Positions 61,924 through 64,000 of a stretch of 64,000 nucleotides of DNA are shown one piece after another. Location of the stretch: assembly GCF_003852525.1 (NCBI RefSeq), contig NZ_QAJL01000004.1, positions 909,184 through 973,183 on the forward strand, in the 5' to 3' direction. A model generated the notes under the pieces. It had not been told where the DNA came from, made no database searches, and was given only the letters and a program-made list of their open reading frames with translations. This stretch comes from Pedobacter sp. KBW06. GTDB lineage: Bacteria; Bacteroidota; Bacteroidia; Sphingobacteriales; Sphingobacteriaceae. A program made the position numbers and the translations under genes. The number at the start of each line of letters is the position of its first letter. Position 1 is the first letter of the stretch.

Positions 61924-62958
61924 TTAGTTCTTTTTTAGGTTTAAAAATAACAGCAATAAAAGTGAGATCGTGAGAAGGATTCCCGTAGACTGGTGAAACA
62001 GCGCAAAAGTTGAATAATGAGGTCCGATGCTTTTCAGTAGGGCGGTGATCCCGGAAACTACCTGAATGCCTACAAGAAGTAGCGGAAACAGTCTGATATA
62101 GAAAAGCAGCGAATTAATCTTCCAGGAGACACTTCTTACATAAAGAACCAGGACGAGGATGCAAACAATGTAGGCAAGCGCTCGGTGGATAAATTGAATG
62201 GCCAATAGATTTCCTGTTAAAAAGACAAGGTTAAGGGGATGGTTTTGTAAATCCGGAGGGATGATGAATCCATTCATGTCAGGCCATGTAGGGGCTGCAA
62301 GTGCTGCGCGGGTTCCCGCCATGAATGCTCCATAAATGAGCTGAATAAAAAGAATCCCCAGAATGGTGATGTTTAATGTACTAAACCTCAGCCTATGCCT
62401 CATCTTGATATGGTCAAGGCTTAAAGTAAAAGCAAGCCAAAGTGTATAACACAATAGAATTACGGCAGCTCCGAAGTGTATGGCGAGCCTGATGTGACTT
62501 ACACTGATGTCTGTGTCATTAAGTCCGCTTTGCACCATAAGCCATCCTATGACTGCTTGTAATAGTCCCAGGAGGAACAAAATAGAGATCGGGAAGAGCA
62601 GTCTGAGGCTCATTTTTCTTTTTATAACAAAATAGAGAAATGGGAAAATGAAGGCCAGTCCAATAAAACGTGCCCAATTCCGGTGAAGCCATTCCCAGAA
62701 ATAGATGGATTTATAATCTTCGAGCGAGAAATGAGCATTGACTACATGGAATTGGGCAATCTGCTTATATTTATCAAAACTTAGCTGCCAGTCGTTTTCA
62801 TTTAAAGGGGGAAGGAAGCCCATCAATGGTTTCCATTCTGTGATAGATAATCCGGAACCGCTTAATCTGGTGATTCCTCCAAGTAGAATTTGCAGAAAAA
62901 TGGCAAATGCACCGAAATATAACCAGATGGCGATGGCTTTGTTGGGGTTATCCTTCAT
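61924..62958 (-). CDS. Heme A synthase (COX15/CtaA family)
   Basis: Inner-membrane oxidase that turns heme O into heme A for cytochrome oxidases, 344 residues. About eight transmembrane helices. The COX15 motif GGITRLSGSGLSITEWKP (about residues 24-41) and conserved heme-ligand His residues are present: WLHRNWARF (about 92), HFGAA, FIHRALAYI and HQSTGILL. Length fits the long, two-repeat family. The start ATG overlaps the end of queD by 11 bp, so the two genes are co-transcribed. Confidence 0.93.
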   Translation of the reverse strand: MKDNPNKAIAIWLYFGAFAIFLQILLGGITRLSGSGLSITEWKPLMGFLPPLNENDWQLSFDKYKQIAQFHVVNAHFSLEDYKSIYFWEWLHRNWARFIGLAFIFPFLYFVIKRKMSLRLLFPISILFLLGLLQAVIGWLMVQSGLNDTDISVSHIRLAIHFGAAVILLCYTLWLAFTLSLDHIKMRHRLRFSTLNITILGILFIQLIYGAFMAGTRAALAAPTWPDMNGFIIPPDLQNHPLNLVFLTGNLLAIQFIHRALAYIVCILVLVLYVRSVSWKINSLLFYIRLFPLLLVGIQVVSGITALLKSIGPHYSTFALFHQSTGILLTISLLLLLFLNLKKN

Positions 62959-63301
62959 ATATCACGCCTGAACTGGGAGTTTCATTCAATTCGATTCTAA
63001 CCAGGCCTGGAAATACCGGCTTTATTTTATCCCAAAACCAGATACTGAGTTGTTCACTGGTTGGATTTTCCAATCCGGGAACATCATTGAGAATCTTATG
63101 ATCAAGCATTTCGATCAGAGGGCTGATTCCTTTCTTTAGAGCTGTATAATCTATGACCCAGCCGGAATGTGCTTCCGGATCTCCGCTAATGAATACTTTA
63201 AGGGTATAGGTATGGCCGTGCATTCCACCGCATTTGTGCCCTTCGGGAACCCGGGGTAAATAATGTGCGGAATCAAAACTGAAAGTTTTATAGATGATCA
63301 T
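62948..63301 (-). CDS. queD: 6-carboxytetrahydropterin synthase (QueD family)
   Basis: A 117-residue enzyme of the tunnelling fold family that makes 6-carboxy-tetrahydropterin from dihydroneopterin triphosphate for queuosine-type 7-deazaguanines. Zinc ligands are His13 in FDSAHYL and His28/His30 in GGMHGH; the catalytic Cys24 lies in KCGG. Asp67 and His68 in MLDHKIL are present, and Glu in LNETPSSG. The Cys fits QueD rather than plain pyruvoyl tetrahydropterin synthase. Other queuosine genes are not in the window. Confidence 0.9.
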   Translation of the reverse strand: MIIYKTFSFDSAHYLPRVPEGHKCGGMHGHTYTLKVFISGDPEAHSGWVIDYTALKKGISPLIEMLDHKILNDVPGLENPTSEQLSIWFWDKIKPVFPGLVRIELNETPSSGVIYEG

Positions 63302-63850
63302 CTGATTTGTATTTGATCAAATCTCCGGTTTGAGGTCAGAATAAGAAATGACCATGATCATTATTTGAAATAATAAAGGTCATTGCTGCTGTTGGCGATT
63401 GATTTTGTTGCTGCATTCCGTGTCAGATGGCTTTGAATTGCAGGGTTTCTGTTGGCGAAGTCGAATAGGATAACGGTCTGCTGCATCAAATACATCGGCC
63501 GTTGGAGAATAAATTAAGGAATCCGGTTCCGGATTGTTGTGCGGCAGGGGAGGCCGTGTTCAGGCAGGATCGGTGGGTTTTCTGTTTTTGGAAACATCGT
63601 CCTGGAAAAATTAGTGATCGTACTTACCTGGTCGGACTATGGTTTAGCTTTAAAGGAAGCTTGGGAGCCTGATCTTTCTGTATTCATCTATAGTATATAT
63701 ACAGGTGAAAGATCAGCCATTTGGTTTGATTTTGCAGGTCTTTTTAACTGAGTTTGGCTTGGTGTATATTTTACATTAAGGGGTTGCTGAGTTTTTCTTA
63801 CTGTAAATCATGCAGTTATGGTTGTGATACAATTATAATGGTTGAATTGT
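63302..63850. other. Intergenic region before end-of-window promoter
   Basis: About 550 bases without a credible gene. It contains an inverted repeat, CTGATCTTTC / GAAAGATCAG (63669-63678 and 63707-63716), extended by TGTAT/ATACA pairing inside. There is no T-run directly after it, so its role is open. Confidence 0.5.
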
Positions 63851-63880
63851 TTTGAGAACGGTTAAATTTTCCTACTTTTG
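63851..63880 (+). promoter_or_regulatory. Strong promoter, probable rRNA operon
   Basis: TTTG (63851-63854), 18 bases, TACTTTTG (63873-63880): a near-ideal Bacteroidota housekeeping promoter. It is followed by 120 bases with no start codon leading to an open frame. Promoter strength and the long untranslated leader suggest an rRNA operon beginning beyond the window. Confidence 0.6.
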
Positions 63881-64000
63881 CATCCCGCTTCGGAGGAAGA
63901 GAAACAGTGAGATTGATACAAAGAGAAGGATTTGAAAGATTGCAGTAGAGATAAGTCAGAAGTTGTTTTGACAGGTTTATTAACCAGATAAAACAAAAGA

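Noticed and set aside
63539..63751. 70-codon plus-strand frame near the right end
   Set aside because: It has no ATG-supported start, no recognisable motif and contains the inverted repeat at 63669-63716.
1..64000. Search for insertion sequences, integrases, prophage and CRISPR arrays
   Set aside because: No transposase, recombinase, phage gene or regularly spaced repeat array was found in any frame.

Overview
This is a chromosomal segment of a Bacteroidota bacterium, most likely of the Sphingobacteriaceae (Pedobacter-like). The evidence is three SusC/SusD nutrient-uptake systems, FecR anti-sigma and ECF sigma genes, many lipoprotein signal peptides, promoters of the Bacteroidota type (TTTG, about 19 bases, TAnnTTTG), almost no Shine-Dalgarno sites, and the ribosomal order rplM-rpsI-rpsB-tsf. 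Family calls come from reading the proteins; no database search was run.

Layout. 1-6485: the end of one SusD gene, then a complete SusC/SusD pair. 6681-9806: LD-carboxypeptidase (minus strand), divergent methionyl-tRNA synthetase and tRNA-Arg(CCT). 10469-15541: a second SusC/SusD pair with a small unknown lipoprotein. 15724-17187: an FGGY gluconokinase. 17420-22093: a TonB-dependent receptor, a small winged-helix-like protein, an atypical anti-sigma factor and an ECF sigma factor, linked by three copies of a precisely spaced promoter-like element. 22179-30823: a MacAB/TolC-type efflux operon with a sigma-54 promoter and a promoter-proximal inverted repeat, ending in an NtrC-type regulator and its histidine kinase. 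30906-41295: a polysaccharide utilisation locus with FecR, an STN-containing SusC, SusD, an apparently active GH18 enzyme, a GH18-like protein without the catalytic residues, a DUF5009 membrane protein and a convergent ECF sigma gene. 41373-58472: housekeeping and peptide-processing genes (GNAT acetyltransferase, tricorn-like protease, M28 and M14 peptidases, rhomboid, dipeptide epimerase, peptidase T, MBL/beta-CASP nuclease and others). 59052-61682: rplM, rpsI, rpsB, tsf. 61924-63301: heme A synthase and QueD. The window ends in a strong promoter and an untranslated leader that looks like the start of a ribosomal RNA operon.

How the parts work together. The three SusCD systems import oligosaccharides or peptides across the outer membrane. 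The third carries its own signalling chain (STN domain of SusC to FecR to ECF sigma), and its GH18 content points to an N-acetylglucosamine-containing polymer. The efflux operon appears to be controlled by the two-component system at its own 3' end through sigma-54. The ECF cluster beside it seems to control its anti-sigma gene, a small winged-helix gene and a third transcript that begins upstream of the TonB receptor.

The most interesting signals are: (i) the three-copy ECF-type element with constant 15-base and 17-base spacers, one copy of which is followed by a start codon and an almost immediate stop; (ii) the sigma-54 promoter with an inverted repeat in front of the efflux operon; (iii) the catalytically dead GH18-like lipoprotein beside an intact GH18; and (iv) promoter positions that imply leaderless messages.
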